A stretch of 64,000 bases of DNA from contig CM032228.1 in NCBI GenBank assembly GCA_019009955.1, forward strand, positions 67,259,501 to 67,323,500, in the 5' to 3' direction. Position 1 is the first letter of the stretch. Each line of letters opens with the position of its first letter. Both the position numbers and the translations under genes were made by a program. The notes below the pieces were generated by a model, which saw nothing but the letters and a program-made list of their open reading frames with translations, was not told the origin of the DNA and did no database searches. The stretch comes from Riptortus pedestris (Eukaryota; Arthropoda; Insecta; Hemiptera; Alydidae). Shown here piece after piece: positions 23,362-35,025 of the stretch.

Positions 23362-24256
23362 TTGCTAAGGTACCCGGCTTCGCCCGGGAATTCATTTGAG
23401 GCTGAATGGTGATGGTATTTTTTCGGCAAGACTTTACTTTGCACAATATTTTGACATTTCCCCGTTTCAGTGTTTAGGGTTAGTACCCGTAGTTGGTTTG
23501 GAATAGAAAATGAAATATCGCGAATTTTTATTTCAGGCCTCCCTTATAACCCCCACTCCCGTTATAACATAAACATTTTAATATAGGTTATTACCATGTA
23601 AGAATTAATGCTAATATATATATTCTGAGTTGTTCGAATCGGTTCAACCGTTGGTGTCCAATAAAATAGTTGACTCCCGCTTTAGCTTTTAGTGTATATT
23701 TCGTTTATAATTTTTTATACAACAAAAGTGAATATAACAAAAGTTACTTTAAATAACAAACTAAACAACTTTTGTCATGTGAATATTTGCAGAAAAACCA
23801 ATAGAAAACAAAATACCGCTATTTTTAATTTCAGGCCTCCCTTACAACCCCCACTCCTGCCCGTCCCTAGAAATGTTAGTATAGCTTATTATAATGAAGG
23901 CGTTAGTACTAATTCACGTACCGAGTATGGTTTAATTCGGTTGAGTCTATAGTGCGAAATAAAATTGTGGACTCACGCTATAGTTTATAGCATATAACTC
24001 ATTTATGCTTCCGTATACGGCAAAAGTGCATATAACAAAAGTTACTCTAAATAACAAAATAAACAACTTTTGTTATGTGCATATTTGCTGAAAAAGCAAT
24101 AGGAAACGAAATATCGCTATTTTTAATTTCAGGCCTCCCTTATAACCCTCACTCCTGCCCGTCCCTAGAAATGTTAGTATGGCTTATTATAAGGAAATCG
24201 TTAGTACTAATTCACATAGCGAGTTTGGTCAATGTACAGACAGAGGTTACAATTTT
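23361..24256 (-). mobile_element. Non-autonomous Helitron H2, copy 3 (reverse strand)
   Basis: The 3' end lies at 23361-23400 (hairpin CCCGGGCGAAGCCGGG on the minus strand, then the CTAG-equivalent changed to CAAG). It contains units with matching 'caggcct' blocks at 23534, 23832 and 24130 (298 bp apart) and the tip of the 5' cap (aatgtacagacagaggttac) at 24240-24250. The cap is shortened compared with copy 4. Copy 4 begins about 10 bp further on. Confidence 0.72.
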
Positions 24257-24265
24257 ATATATATA

Positions 24266-25611
24266 CTAGCTAAGGTACCCGGATTCGCCCGGGAATTCAT
24301 TTGAGCCGGAATGATGATGGTATTTTTTCACTTACTTTACACAATATACTTTTCACAATATTTTGACATATTCCCGTTTCAGTGTTTAGGGTTAGTACCC
24401 GTGGTAGGTTTGGAATAGAAAATGAAATATCACGAATTTTTATTTCAGGCCTCCCTTATAACCCCCACTCCCGTTCTAACCTAAACATTTTAATATAGCT
24501 TATAACCATGTAAACATCAATTTTAATTTATATATTCTGAGTTTTGTTGGAATCGATTCAACCGTTGGTGTCCAACTCCCGCTTTAGCTTTTAGTGTATA
24601 TCTCGTTTATAAACTGTAATACAACAAAAGTGAATATAACAAAAGTTACTTTAAATAAAAAACTAAACAACTTTTGTCATGTCCATATTTGCAGAAAAAA
24701 TAATAGAAAACGACATCCCGCTATTTTTAATTTCAGGCCTCCCTTACAACCCCCACTCCTGCCCGTCGCTAGAAATGTTGGTATGACTTATTCTAAAAAA
24801 GGCGTTTGTTTCATTACACATACCGAGTTTGGTTTAGTTCGGTTGAGTCTTTTGTGCCAAATAAAATTGTTGACTCCCGCTAAAATTTTTAGCGTATAAC
24901 GCCTTTATACTTCGGTATACGACGATAGTGTATATAAAAAAAGTTTCTCTAAATAACAAAATAAACAACATTTGTTATGTGCATATTTGCCGAAAATGCT
25001 ATAGGAAACGAAATATCACTATTATTAATTTCAGGCCTCCCTTATAACACCCACTCCTGCCCGTCCTTAGAAATGTTAGTATGGCTTATTATAAGGAAGG
25101 CTTTTGTGCTAATTCACATACCGAGTTTGGTTTAGTTCGGTTGAGTCTTTTTTGCCAAATAAAATTGTGGACTCCCGCTTTAGTTTATAGCGTATAACAT
25201 ATTTATGCTTCCGTATATGGCAAAAGTGCATATAACAAAAGTTACTCTAAATAACAAAATAAACAACATTTGTTATGTACATATTTGCCGAAAAAGCAAT
25301 AGGAAACGAAATATCGCTATTTTTAATTTCAGGCCTCCCTTATAACCCCCACTCTTGTTCGTCTCAGAGAATTTTAATATAGCCTAAAGTCTAAGTTGGG
25401 TTAGTAGTAATATACATACCAAGTTTCATAAAATTCGGTTCAGCCGTTTATGCGTGAAAAGGTAACAAACAAACAAACAAACAAACAAACAAACAAACAT
25501 ACACGAAAGAAACAAAATGCAGTTATGGTGTCTATGACACGTGAAACGAAAAGTTATCGTGAAATTTCGAGAAAAAAATCAATGTACAGACAGAGGTTAC
25601 AATTTTATATT
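24266..25611 (-). mobile_element. Non-autonomous Helitron H2, copy 4 (reverse strand)
   Basis: The 3' end at 24266 reads CTAG then the CCGGG hairpin in a slightly changed form (ggattcgcc). Units with 'caggcct' at 24446, 24734, 25032 and 25330 follow, spaced 288, 298 and 298. The full 5' cap (25490-25611) includes a (CAAA)n run at 25463-25498. It sits directly behind copy 3 in the same orientation. Confidence 0.72.
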
Positions 25612-26819
25612 TATATAGATAGATATATTCCATTTTCGTTGTCTCCTAGTGGTACGACTTTTTAGACATTTTAAGAAACTATTTTAGAAATAAAAATACA
25701 TTACTGATTTCATTCATGGCGAATCTGCTAAAACTAGAGTAACCAGACACTAGCCCCTCCTGATGAATTTACTTAGAACTAAGTGGATTTTAATTTTGTA
25801 ATAAAAAAAACATCTAGTACAGTTTTAATTAAGTCTGAAACCGTACATATTAATTATCTTTTGGATGTAACTGAAAATGTTGTCCAAATATACTCCCATA
25901 TAGTCAGGTTTTACTTTTCCAGTTTCCAACTGTGTTATGAAGAAAGTTTCTGTAGGTGTTTTCTTGTTGTATGCAAATAGCCTGCCTTCATAACTTTCAG
26001 TGGTTACTGTTGAATACTTGTTGAATAAAACTGGTGAAGTTAACTCCTGAAGTTCTTACAGTGTCTGGCTTAGATGGCCATTATGCAAAGTAAATAGAGG
26101 ACCACAGTGGCTTCATTGTTCAATACGGTAAAATGTACGTCTGTTTTAAATACTTCCGTATTAAGTAGTTTTATGTAAAACTATAGTAGAATTAACTAAA
26201 ATTCAATGACACTATTCCTCAACAAACTGACAATTAACTTACGGACAAGCGCCATCTACAAATTTGTAATAGGTGTCCACTAAATAATATTGAATGATAC
26301 ACTTTTTGCTTGGAAATAATCTTAAAAGAAAATATTTTCTTTGAAAAAACTACTTTTCTAGAATTATGATAGAACAGGTGAATCTCATGAAGAATGGAAG
26401 TCACTTATCGCACTCCAATAAAACAAATAGTATCGTAACTTCTAAATCTACTGTTTTGGGGTTTTACGTCATTTTCATTATTTTTCATTGCTCTTCGGAA
26501 CTAGAATACTGTTGTAACTTCAACTAAATGGAACTCCTTGAATAATACATTACGGCATAAACTAATGTTTGTGCCACTATTTGTAGAAATAATGTCGTAT
26601 TTAAGATAAAACTATTTTATGGTACATTAATGAATTTTGAAGTTACGACTCCATACTAATTAACTTGAGATAATCACAATATAAAGATAGAATTTATATT
26701 AAAATTCTTCCCTTTTCGGTAAAAAATTCGTACTTATTTGCTTTTTAATACACTAATTATTTTGAGTTGGTTTCATGAATAGCTTGTAAATCTATTAATT
26801 ATTTCAGTTCCAGCAGATG
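25612..26819. other. Unassigned AT-rich sequence
   Basis: No shared repeat and no convincing frame. The 65-codon frame at 25783-25980 has no motif. Confidence 0.4.
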
Positions 26820-27062
<243 letters not shown>

Positions 27063-27234
27063 TTAGAAGGAATGCATTTTACAAGTTATTTTGGGTACTA
27101 CCGGGGCAAAATCTGAGTTTACTCTTCCTCAGAGATGATATTTTTTACAGAGTGTGAAAATCAATTTGTATCGTAACTATAATAATATAATTACAAGACG
27201 TATTATTAATCTGATTTATTGTAAGTATTATTGG

Positions 27235-27237
27235 ATA

Positions 27238-27296
<59 letters not shown>

Positions 27297-27299
27297 TAG

Positions 27300-27332
<33 letters not shown>
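27235..27332. repeat. Two (TA)n tracts
   Basis: Two TA tracts (27235-27285, 27306-27332) separated by an imperfect 'aaataaaatagttattt' segment that recurs after the second tract, suggesting a local duplication. Confidence 0.85.
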
Positions 27333-27338
<6 letters not shown>

Positions 27339-27454
27339 ATAGTTATTTCGCATCTATTGTATTCCTACATTATAATTTCTGTATGTACTATTTATGACTC
27401 GCATGGCACACTATGTCTCAGGCTTATATTAAAACAATTAGAGATTTTAAGGGG

Positions 27455-28283
27455 GGTCGCAAGGGAACTTGGGACACCCTGTATATATATTACCACTCAA
27501 GCAGTCGCAATTTTAGTTTTATCGTTACCAAACTCCATATATAAGCATTTCATGCAAAGCTAAGGATCACTTTCGGTAAGGGCTAAAATCGGACCAGAGA
27601 GAGGAAGGTTAAGAAGAGGAATTTCGAAAATTCGAAATATCTCCGTTATTTTACTTGAGATAGAAAACATGTTTAGAACCAATCTTATTGGAAATTGAAT
27701 TGTCTGCAAATTGTATCATTTGCATATTTTCTCTAATATGAATATTAACCAAGATCTCAGAGTTTTTTACTTCTTAGCCTTCACTAAACTCCCGCTCCAA
27801 CTCATGTCATATTAACGATAAGCTGCTATATCAAAGACCACTTCATTCCAAGGTAAAATTATGTAAACATTTTTTCCTTTTTGTGACGGCATAAGTTAAT
27901 ATTTTTTTTAATTCTAACCTTCTACCTTTGCAGTCAATACCGGGACCCGGAGGAGTGGGTGGGGGGGGGTTGGTTTAGAGAGTGGGAATCGGAAACTTAA
28001 ATTATTTTCGTTATTACGAGTCATATTGAAAAATGTTACAGAAACAATCTCTTTTCTATTTATGCACACAAAGTTTTGTTGTATTAATGTTTTCGAAGCT
28101 TATATATTTAACAAAGTATTCGTATTTTATTGTTTTCAGCCTTCAATAATCCCCCCCCCCTAATACTCATCGGTTTTTTACTTAAAATTAGAGGGTTATG
28201 TGGTGAGATGAGATCACATGTGTGTTATAACGTCACGTGGGAAATCTCCTTAGTTTACGCAGCCACTGCGGGGATAGACTTTT
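27455..28283 (+). mobile_element. H1 Helentron-like copy, 5' end missing
   Basis: Starts in the segment just after the core ('taccactcaagcagtcgcaa') and runs through the body to GGGAAATCTCCT (28239-28250), a slightly decayed hairpin (28258-28272) and 'gactttt' (28277-28283). The next H1 copy begins at the very next base. Confidence 0.68.
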
Positions 28284-28288
28284 AGCAG

Positions 28289-28361
<73 letters not shown>

Positions 28362-28852
28362 CTGTTACCACTCTAGTGGTCGCAATTTTTGTCTTATCGT
28401 TACCAAACTTGGTATATAATCGTTTTATACAAAAAGAACGATCACGTTCGTTAACGACCGAAATCGCACCAGCGGGAGGGGGGGGGTGTGGTTTATAGGG
28501 GGAGAATTTCGAAAAAGTTTAATATCTCCGTTATTATGCGTCGGATCGAAAAATTATATAGAACCAATCTTATTGAAAATGTAATGTTCTTTAAATGTTG
28601 TTATGTACATTTTTCCACTATCTTGATTATTAACTGAGATATTTGCATTTTTTAGTTTTCAGTTTTGAGTAAAGCCCCACTCCTACTCATCTCATATTAA
28701 CAATATTATATTATGTTATGAAACACTTTATTTGAAGCTTAATTACCAAATATTGTTCTCATTGAACTTTTAAGTTTTGAGATAAATGCAAATAGGTAGC
28801 GCACTTGGGAAATCTGCTTAGTTAACGCAGCCCCTTCGTGACAGACTTTTTT
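28284..28852 (+). mobile_element. H1 Helentron-like copy abutting the previous one
   Basis: Begins AGCAGAT and goes straight into a (TA)n core (28290-28357), so most of the 5' module is gone. The body follows ('tttgtctgttaccactctagtggtcgc' in short blocks) and the end is GGGAAATCTGCT (28807-28818), the hairpin region and 'gacagactttt'. Its AGCAGAT start directly after the upstream GACTTTT fixes both element termini. Confidence 0.72.
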
Positions 28853-29700
28853 TTTTTTTTATCGAAATGACGAAATTTGTTTGGTATACCAAAATTGCAT
28901 TTTATTCAATCATACTTTCATAAATTTCAAAAAGTAGTTTTGGAACCCATTCGGAAAATTGTATGTCCGATGTGCGGAGTCATAATAAAATGGTAATGAA
29001 GTAAACCTAATACGGGTAACATGTTTTCAGAACGAAATATCGTGAGGGTTTGTTTGAACTGGCGCGGATGGGGTTTTTTTTTTCAGAGAGATAAAAAAGA
29101 GGGGAAGATAACTGTACCCTTAGGGAACACCCCATATCAATATTAGGCTGAAGCCAGTATTGCGGCTAGTTGGCCAAGCCTTCCGGAAAAAGAGAGCTTG
29201 GTCCAGGTTCAATTACAGGTGGTTGGCCATTCCCCTATATTCCCAGCTGGCCACAAACCACTTTTCTTACGGTCCCACTACTCGTCTTGTGGCCTCCTCT
29301 TCTTCTTTTATAAGCAATTCTAGTACAAATACTTCTATCCCTAATTACTTTGACTCCATGTGGGGGCAAAAACGCATGTCCCCACTATATTATTTATAAC
29401 TGTCATGTTGACTAATAGGGAAGGCACACACACGGCTGATAGGTGCAAAACATATATTTATAAAATAAATACATATAGGCTAATTTATCTACTATCGTAT
29501 ATATACGTTATATATACATATACCTATACTACGACTTACAACATATACTAAGACTTAAAGCTAATTACATTACAACATACATACCGCTGGGGGCCAAGGC
29601 AAGCAGACAGAGCTGTAGCACTAGCATATCACAAAAACTCTTCACACTCTAATGTCTAGCAATACAATGCGCTCCCATTTTAAATAGCGCATTTTCAGCA
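28853..29700. other. Unassigned
   Basis: A T run follows the H1 end at 28848-28861. The frame at 29160-29399 (79 codons) is Ser-rich with no motif that I recognise. No repeat shared with the window is seen before the LINE fragment. Confidence 0.35.
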
Positions 29701-30635
29701 GTCTGCATGTCTTTGCCCCCTCTCGATCGATCTCATTACGACAAAGCTCTATATCTAGACAAAGCAGTCAAACAATCAACTGAACTTGAACAAATAGATT
29801 TTTTGGACATACCTCACCAAGACGCTTTCTCTCAAATAAGAAAACTCGTAATTAATGACTGGAATAATTTATGGTATAACTCTGACAATAAACTTGAGAA
29901 ATCAAATCAAACACGCTCAACTGGACCTCAAGTAATAGACACTCTACAAGAGAAGAAATTGTACGCCTACGCACAGGACACACTAGACTAACACATTCAT
30001 ATCTAATGAGCAGACAAGATGAACCTATATGTCGATACTGCAACAGAACACTGACTGCAAAAAATATACTAACTGACTGCACGCAAGTGAAAACGTACCC
30101 ATGGCCCACAAATGTATGCGAACTACTGGCCGCCAGTAGCCAATTTATAGATGATGTTTTTGAGTATTTAAGAAATAATGGATTATTTGATGAAATATAA
30201 AAGCTATTATTTACCATTATGAAAGTTATATATAGCAAGCACTGTACGTGGAATATAAGTTTTGCCTCCTTCCAGTTTAACTATTTATAGTTTTTCTTTT
30301 AGTTTTTTTGTTTTATTTTTATTTTGTTTTTTTTTTCCTCGTGTTGTAAATATACTAACAATTTATACTTAGTTTCGGCCATTCTATTAATTTTGTACAT
30401 TTGTAAAATTTAGCTTTGTAAAAATTTTAATATTTATTTAATTTTGTAAAATTATATTCTAGCACGTTAAAAGATGAATCGCCATTGTAGCGGCATGGTT
30501 CTATTTATTTTGTACATTTATAACATTTAGCTTTGTAAAACTTTTAATGTTTATTTAATCTTGTAAAATTATATTCAAACATGTTAAAATATGGATCGCC
30601 ATTGTAGCGGCATCTCAAATAAATAATAACAATAA
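29701..30635 (+). pseudogene. Jockey-type LINE, 3' end (RNase H end, zinc finger tail, 3' UTR)
   Basis: The frame 29707-29940 carries the last part of an RNase H-like domain and its spacer ('AVKQSTELEQIDFLDIP', 'WNNLWYNS'). After a frameshift near 29955-29965, 'RLRTGHTRLTHSYLMSRQ' and 'ICRYCNRTLTAKNIL' give the conserved ORF2 C-terminus of Jockey-clade non-LTR retrotransposons, with a Cys-X2-Cys motif and a later Cys-Thr pair. It ends with 'FEYLRNNGLFDEI' at 30200. The 3' UTR runs to the 'ggcatctcaaataaata' tail near 30630 and has an internal duplication. The element is heavily 5'-truncated. A reverse-strand relative lies at 51990-52710. Confidence 0.78.
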
Positions 30636-30675
30636 TATATCTAAACACAAATCACTACACCACAGTAATGTTCTC

Positions 30676-31100
30676 GCAGCATAAACTAAGCAGATTTCCC
30701 TAATGCTGGTATAGCACTTGTGGATCTCACATCACCACGTATTTTCTATTTATATGTAAAAAACCGAAGAGAAGAAGGGGGGATTTCAGAAGGCAGAAAA
30801 CAAGAAAGTATCAAAAACTCGCTTAATACTTGAGTAACCAAAAAATGCATAGAGCAACAATTGTAGAAAATCAAAATTCCAACGCTGCCTGAAATGGCCA
30901 GCATTAAAAATAAACACCAATTTTACCGATTGAGTACGTTTTGCAGCCGATACCCAGCCATCCTTGCTGCCATTCAATAATCAATGGCAAAACAACAACT
31001 GGATGTATATTTAAAACTATATTCTATATTTAAGTTTGTAATTGAACGTTTCGTAATACATCAGCTTATTGTTAATATGAGTTGAGTAGAATTGTGGGTT
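30676..31100 (-). mobile_element. H1 Helentron-like 3' half (reverse strand)
   Basis: The inverted end AGCAGATTTCCC (30689-30700), followed by 'taatgctggtatagcac', then the body in reverse ('cagcttattgttaatatgag' near 31061). The hairpin is eroded to 'tcgcagcata'. The upper boundary is unclear. Confidence 0.55.
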
Positions 31101-31479
31101 TATTGATAACTCATATTCTGACAAACTGCATCCAATGAAAAAACCTTCACATACCCCACGATATGACAGAACTATTAACTGACAGCAGCCAATATATTCC
31201 ACAAATACAAACATATCTAAAAGACATAAAAATATACAAAAACATATAGTACAAAATAGAATAGGTCTACAGCATACCTAAAAAGATTTAAAAGGGTTAA
31301 CTTTTATTATATTCTTTAGACAAAGCACGGATATTAAAGAAATATTTTCCATAATATATTGTAAAAATAAAGGTTAGTGCATGAAGGAGTAAATACATTA
31401 TTCTAATTATGCCAATCACCATCGCTGTGAGCCATAAACCAAATAAATAAATAAATATTGATGACTCAATACCAAAAAA

Positions 31480-31670
31480 AGGTAATTATCTCCGATAATA
31501 TTTGAGAACTTTTTCAGCATTTAACGATCTTTTTACACATATACAGTTTCGAACGGACCTCGTTTTTGGTATCACCGAAGCAGGAAATTATAATAAGTCA
31601 TTCAATTCTTCGAAAATATAAGCAAACCCTCAATACCTATTTTTCCTTACGGGAAATCTGCATATGGAAA
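31480..31670 (-). mobile_element. H1 5' module fragment (reverse strand)
   Basis: Reading the minus strand from 31668: GCAGATTTCCCGTAAGG, then a form of 'attgagggt', then TTCGAAA and 'cgaggtccgttcgaaac' (blocks). No body follows on the lower side. 31670-32015 holds nothing that I recognise. Confidence 0.5.
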
Positions 31671-32018
31671 ATATGTCCACGTTTGAACTCGCAGGGAGTG
31701 AAGAACGGCTGTCTATAATTAGAACGCTGGCTTGTCAATTCTGCCGACAGATGCCGCCATTACAGGCTAATAGTCAAGTACTCATGGTAAGTACCTACAC
31801 TTAATTGATTATTGAGCACACGTCTCAAGCAAGCTATTTCAGTGCAAGCCTGTCGAATGTAGGTTCTGAACAGCGTTGCTTGGTGATCCTCGGGTTTCAT
31901 CTAGCCCAGTGATTGTATTGTTTTTCAAATGTTTGGGAAAACTTGTAATTGTTCGTGCGCAGTGATTCGCCTGCCAGTACTAGTAAGCTGCCCTTCCATT
32001 TGGATTCGTTTACCTCAA

Positions 32019-32390
32019 AACTCCGTCACGCAGGAGCTACGAAAACTAAACAGATTTTCCACGTAAATTTATACAATAGAGCAATCTTCATACGAGTGCC
32101 AAACAGTTACGGAAACGGCCGAACTAGCTTTCGCCGGACACGAATAAAAGCGACCACAGCTCGTCCGTTACACTTAATAAAAATTCAAATATCTCGGTTA
32201 ATATTCAAGATAAAGAATAAAGGCATATAACAATATTTATAGTAAATTTAATTTGCAATAAGATTGTTTCTATACAATTTTTCGATCCGACGTATAGTAA
32301 AGATATTTTGAATTTCTGTAAATCCTCCCCTCTAAACCCCCTCTCCCACTGTTTCAGCCATTAACGAACATATTCTTTCATTTTTTATAA
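32019..32390 (-). mobile_element. H1 Helentron-like 3' part, left of the R2-like insertion
   Basis: The reverse-strand end at 32019-32065 has AAAACTCCGTCACGCAGGAG and 'aacagattttccacgt', the family end with changes. The short form of the 3' module follows, then the 'ctcggttaatattcaagat' block and the C-rich 'tcccctctaaacccc' block, up to 32388 where LINE-derived sequence starts. The frame at 31949-32230 lies inside it and is not a gene. Confidence 0.62.
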
Positions 32391-33770
32391 CAAACAAACA
32401 AAACAAACAAAATAAGCTGCCCTCTTTCTGAGGGTACCGGTATGGTCAGCCTCCTAATCTGCCAATTTCTGGTAATAATGTTTTTTTATTTTTTTTTAAA
32501 TTGTATACAAAAAATTTCAAATACATTGAATATTACAAATTAGGGGGGTATCTCAGGTGAGAGTGCAGCTTATTATTTTTATCTTTATTTTTTATATAAA
32601 TGATGATGTATGATCCGTATTGATGATTTTAGAACAAGTGTGGATAAGTTCTTCAGTTCATCGTTTGTTAGCCCTTGTTCTATTAGTATCTTCACTGTTT
32701 TTTGATGGAGGACTCCTCTTGAGCCGAACAGTAGCCCCATAACTGTCCAGTCTTGGATTTCGTATTTCTTTATGAAATAGGGGCAACAAGGTTCATATAT
32801 GCTTTTCTTCTCCTGGTCCACCTCGTCTGCTTGATTTTTGTTAATCCCAAAACGGACAGTAGGATCCAGAATTAAGCCCCTTTTTTCATTTTTCTTGATG
32901 GATACAATATCCGCTCTTCTTGGACTGCCGTCTGAGGAATTGCAAGCCACCTCTTCAAATATATCCCAATCTGGGTGCTTCTTTTTCAAGAGGTGTGCAA
33001 TTTGAGTTCGGACCTTATGATGCTGAGAAATACGCATTGTCTCGCCCCATTGGCAGGAACCTAGAACATGCGGGACGGTTTCGGTCTCGCTGCAATGACG
33101 GCAGCGGGTTGTTCCTAAGTTCCTTCCTGGGACAGAGCGTACTGGCACAAGGTTGGTATTCATCTTTATTGCTGTAGTCCATTCAGAAGAGGAAAGACCT
33201 TGTTTGTCACACATCCAAGAATTTGATGTTTTCCATTCATCAAAAGTTTCAACGCCTTTCCCTTTAACAGGTAGACCGCACCACTCATTAAAGGAACTTT
33301 GGCGCAATTCTTGTCGAATACTTTTGACTGAGTAATTATTATTTTCATCAGCTCGTAACTTGAGTGCAGACAAACAGTCTGTTATTTCTGAGCTGATGTT
33401 TCGGATTAATAGAACATATGGATTTCCGTCTCGCTTGAGTGCAGAACATACATTTAAATGCTGTAGAAAGGCTTCCCAATAAGCATTGAACATACCTAAA
33501 CCTCTAACATTGCGCGAAGAATAAAACATGCTGTCAGGAGTGTCCGATGGGATATTTAAAATTTCTTTGGCGGAACTTCTGACAACTTTGTCTATTTTCT
33601 TCAAAAAAGAAGGCTGGAGGTCTTTCAAAGTCCCGCATTCCAGGGGATATATTAGGATAGGCCATACATATTGGTTCAAGATATTTAGCTTCTGGTCTGG
33701 TTTTAATAAGAACGATGACGCTAATTTATTCAATTTTTGTACCAGGGTATATATTTATGTATATATAAAG
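32391..33770 (-). mobile_element. R2-like non-LTR retrotransposon, 5'-truncated
   Basis: Spans the ORF end plus a 3' UTR of about 190 bp that terminates in a run of GTTT units (minus strand, 32384-32415). Elements with an R2-type C-terminus usually insert by target-primed reverse transcription and are often 5'-truncated, as here. The truncation point lies at a (TA)n tract (33777-33818). Confidence 0.72.
32585..33733 (-). pseudogene. R2-like ORF C-terminus: thumb/linker, CCHC finger, restriction-like endonuclease
   Basis: An uninterrupted 382-codon frame. Residues 1-90 match the region after the reverse transcriptase palm in R2-type elements ('LKPDQKLNILNQYVWP', 'KEILNIPSDTPDSMFY', 'RNVRGLGM'). 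A zinc knuckle of type C-X2-C-X7-H-X4-C occupies 211-227 (C211, C214, H222, C227). A PD-(D/E)XK-like restriction-like endonuclease follows: 'RRADIVSIK' (Asp 275), 'LILDPTVRFG' (Asp 290) and Lys at 309-310. This order (RT, CCHC, RLE) defines the R2/R4/NeSL-type LINEs, which cut at specific sites. The RT catalytic core is missing, so the initial Met is arbitrary. The frame is intact, so the copy is fairly young. Confidence 0.85.
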
Positions 33771-33772
33771 GG

Positions 33773-33824
<52 letters not shown>

Positions 33825-33905
33825 AAAGAATATGTTCGTTAATGGATATTTGAAGAAATTTTTTGAAAATCGCGTCATGAGTACGACCTCAGTTGCTGAT
33901 GTCCC
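33771..33905 (-). mobile_element. H1 5' module, right of the R2-like insertion
   Basis: The (TA)n core (33777-33818) is followed by a 30-bp segment (33816-33845) that is the reverse complement of 32358-32388. Next comes the reverse-strand 5' module ('aaaatcgcgtcatgagtacg', 'acctcagttgctgat') to about 33902. Together with 32019-32390 it looks like an H1 copy split by the LINE, but with an extra inverted segment. Confidence 0.6.
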
Positions 33906-34161
33906 TAACAACAACAACAATAAATAAAATGTTGTTCTTCTAAGTACAACAATCGACATGTATAGAGGTGGTGCCCTCTTAATGAAAGATCACGACACGT
34001 GAACTCGATAATAACTGCTTCCACATAAGTAATATTCTTTTCGTTTTAAAGTTTCTTTTATTCCCATAGATATTGTTGAATCTATTGACTATGGGTTCTT
34101 GCACGGAAATAAGCAAGCTAATCAATATGGTGGAGAAATTAACAGAATTTGTCGTGGCCTT

Positions 34162-34284
34162 TTAGCTATTGAGGTCGTACTCATGACGCGATTTTCGAAA
34201 CATTTCTTCAAATGTCGATCGATCCAACCCAGGAGATGACAATAATGAGGTCTGTTCCAAACTATATACATATATACATATATA

Positions 34285-34346
<62 letters not shown>

Positions 34347-34349
34347 TTA

Positions 34350-34417
<68 letters not shown>

Positions 34418-34687
34418 TGTTAAAGAATTGTATAAAACCAATCTTACTGCAAATTAAATGTACTATAAATATTGTTATATACATTTATTCTCTATCTTCA
34501 TTATTAACCGAGATATTTGCATTTTTATTAAGTGTAACAGACGAGCGATGGTCGCTTCTATTCGTTTCCGCCGAAAGCTAGTTCCGCCATTTTCGTAACT
34601 GTTTGGCTCTTGTATGGAGATTTCTCTATTGTATAACTTTACGTGGGAAATCTGATATGTTTACGCAGACCCTTCGTGACGCACTTT
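34162..34687 (+). mobile_element. H1 Helentron-like copy with very long (TA)n core
   Basis: Starts AGCTATTGAGGTCGTACTC (34163 on), then the 5' module. The core microsatellite spans 34262-34413, the longest in the family here. The middle module is mostly absent, and the short 3' module ends with GGGAAATCTGAT (34645-34656), 'acgcagacccttcgt' and 'gacgcactttag'. Confidence 0.68.
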
Positions 34688-34951
34688 AGTGGGATACACT
34701 AGACTTTATTTTCTTAGGTGGTCATCTACACGATTATTAAGCCCTTTCATTGAGTAGTTTCATTGTAAACAATAAATAACTATTACTAAATTATTTAACT
34801 TAAATAAAGTAATGCTAATCTTAAATAGCATAAGATACATAATAAACACAATTTTGTATATATATAATGCCCTTTTTAATTCCCCTCGAATTTATGGTCA
34901 ACGCTTTAAATCACATGGCTATCCTGAGCCCAAATTTCTATATTTACACTT

Positions 34952-34956
<5 letters not shown>

Positions 34957-35024
<68 letters not shown>
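34957..35024. repeat. (CA)n microsatellite
   Basis: About 34 CA units. 34690-35640 otherwise holds unassigned AT-rich sequence; the frames that include the CA tract are His/Thr repeats and not genes. Confidence 0.95.

Positions 35025-35025
<1 letters not shown>

Noticed and set aside
32920..33348. Smaller frames on both strands within the R2-like region
   Set aside because: Overlap the 382-codon minus-strand frame, which carries all recognisable motifs.
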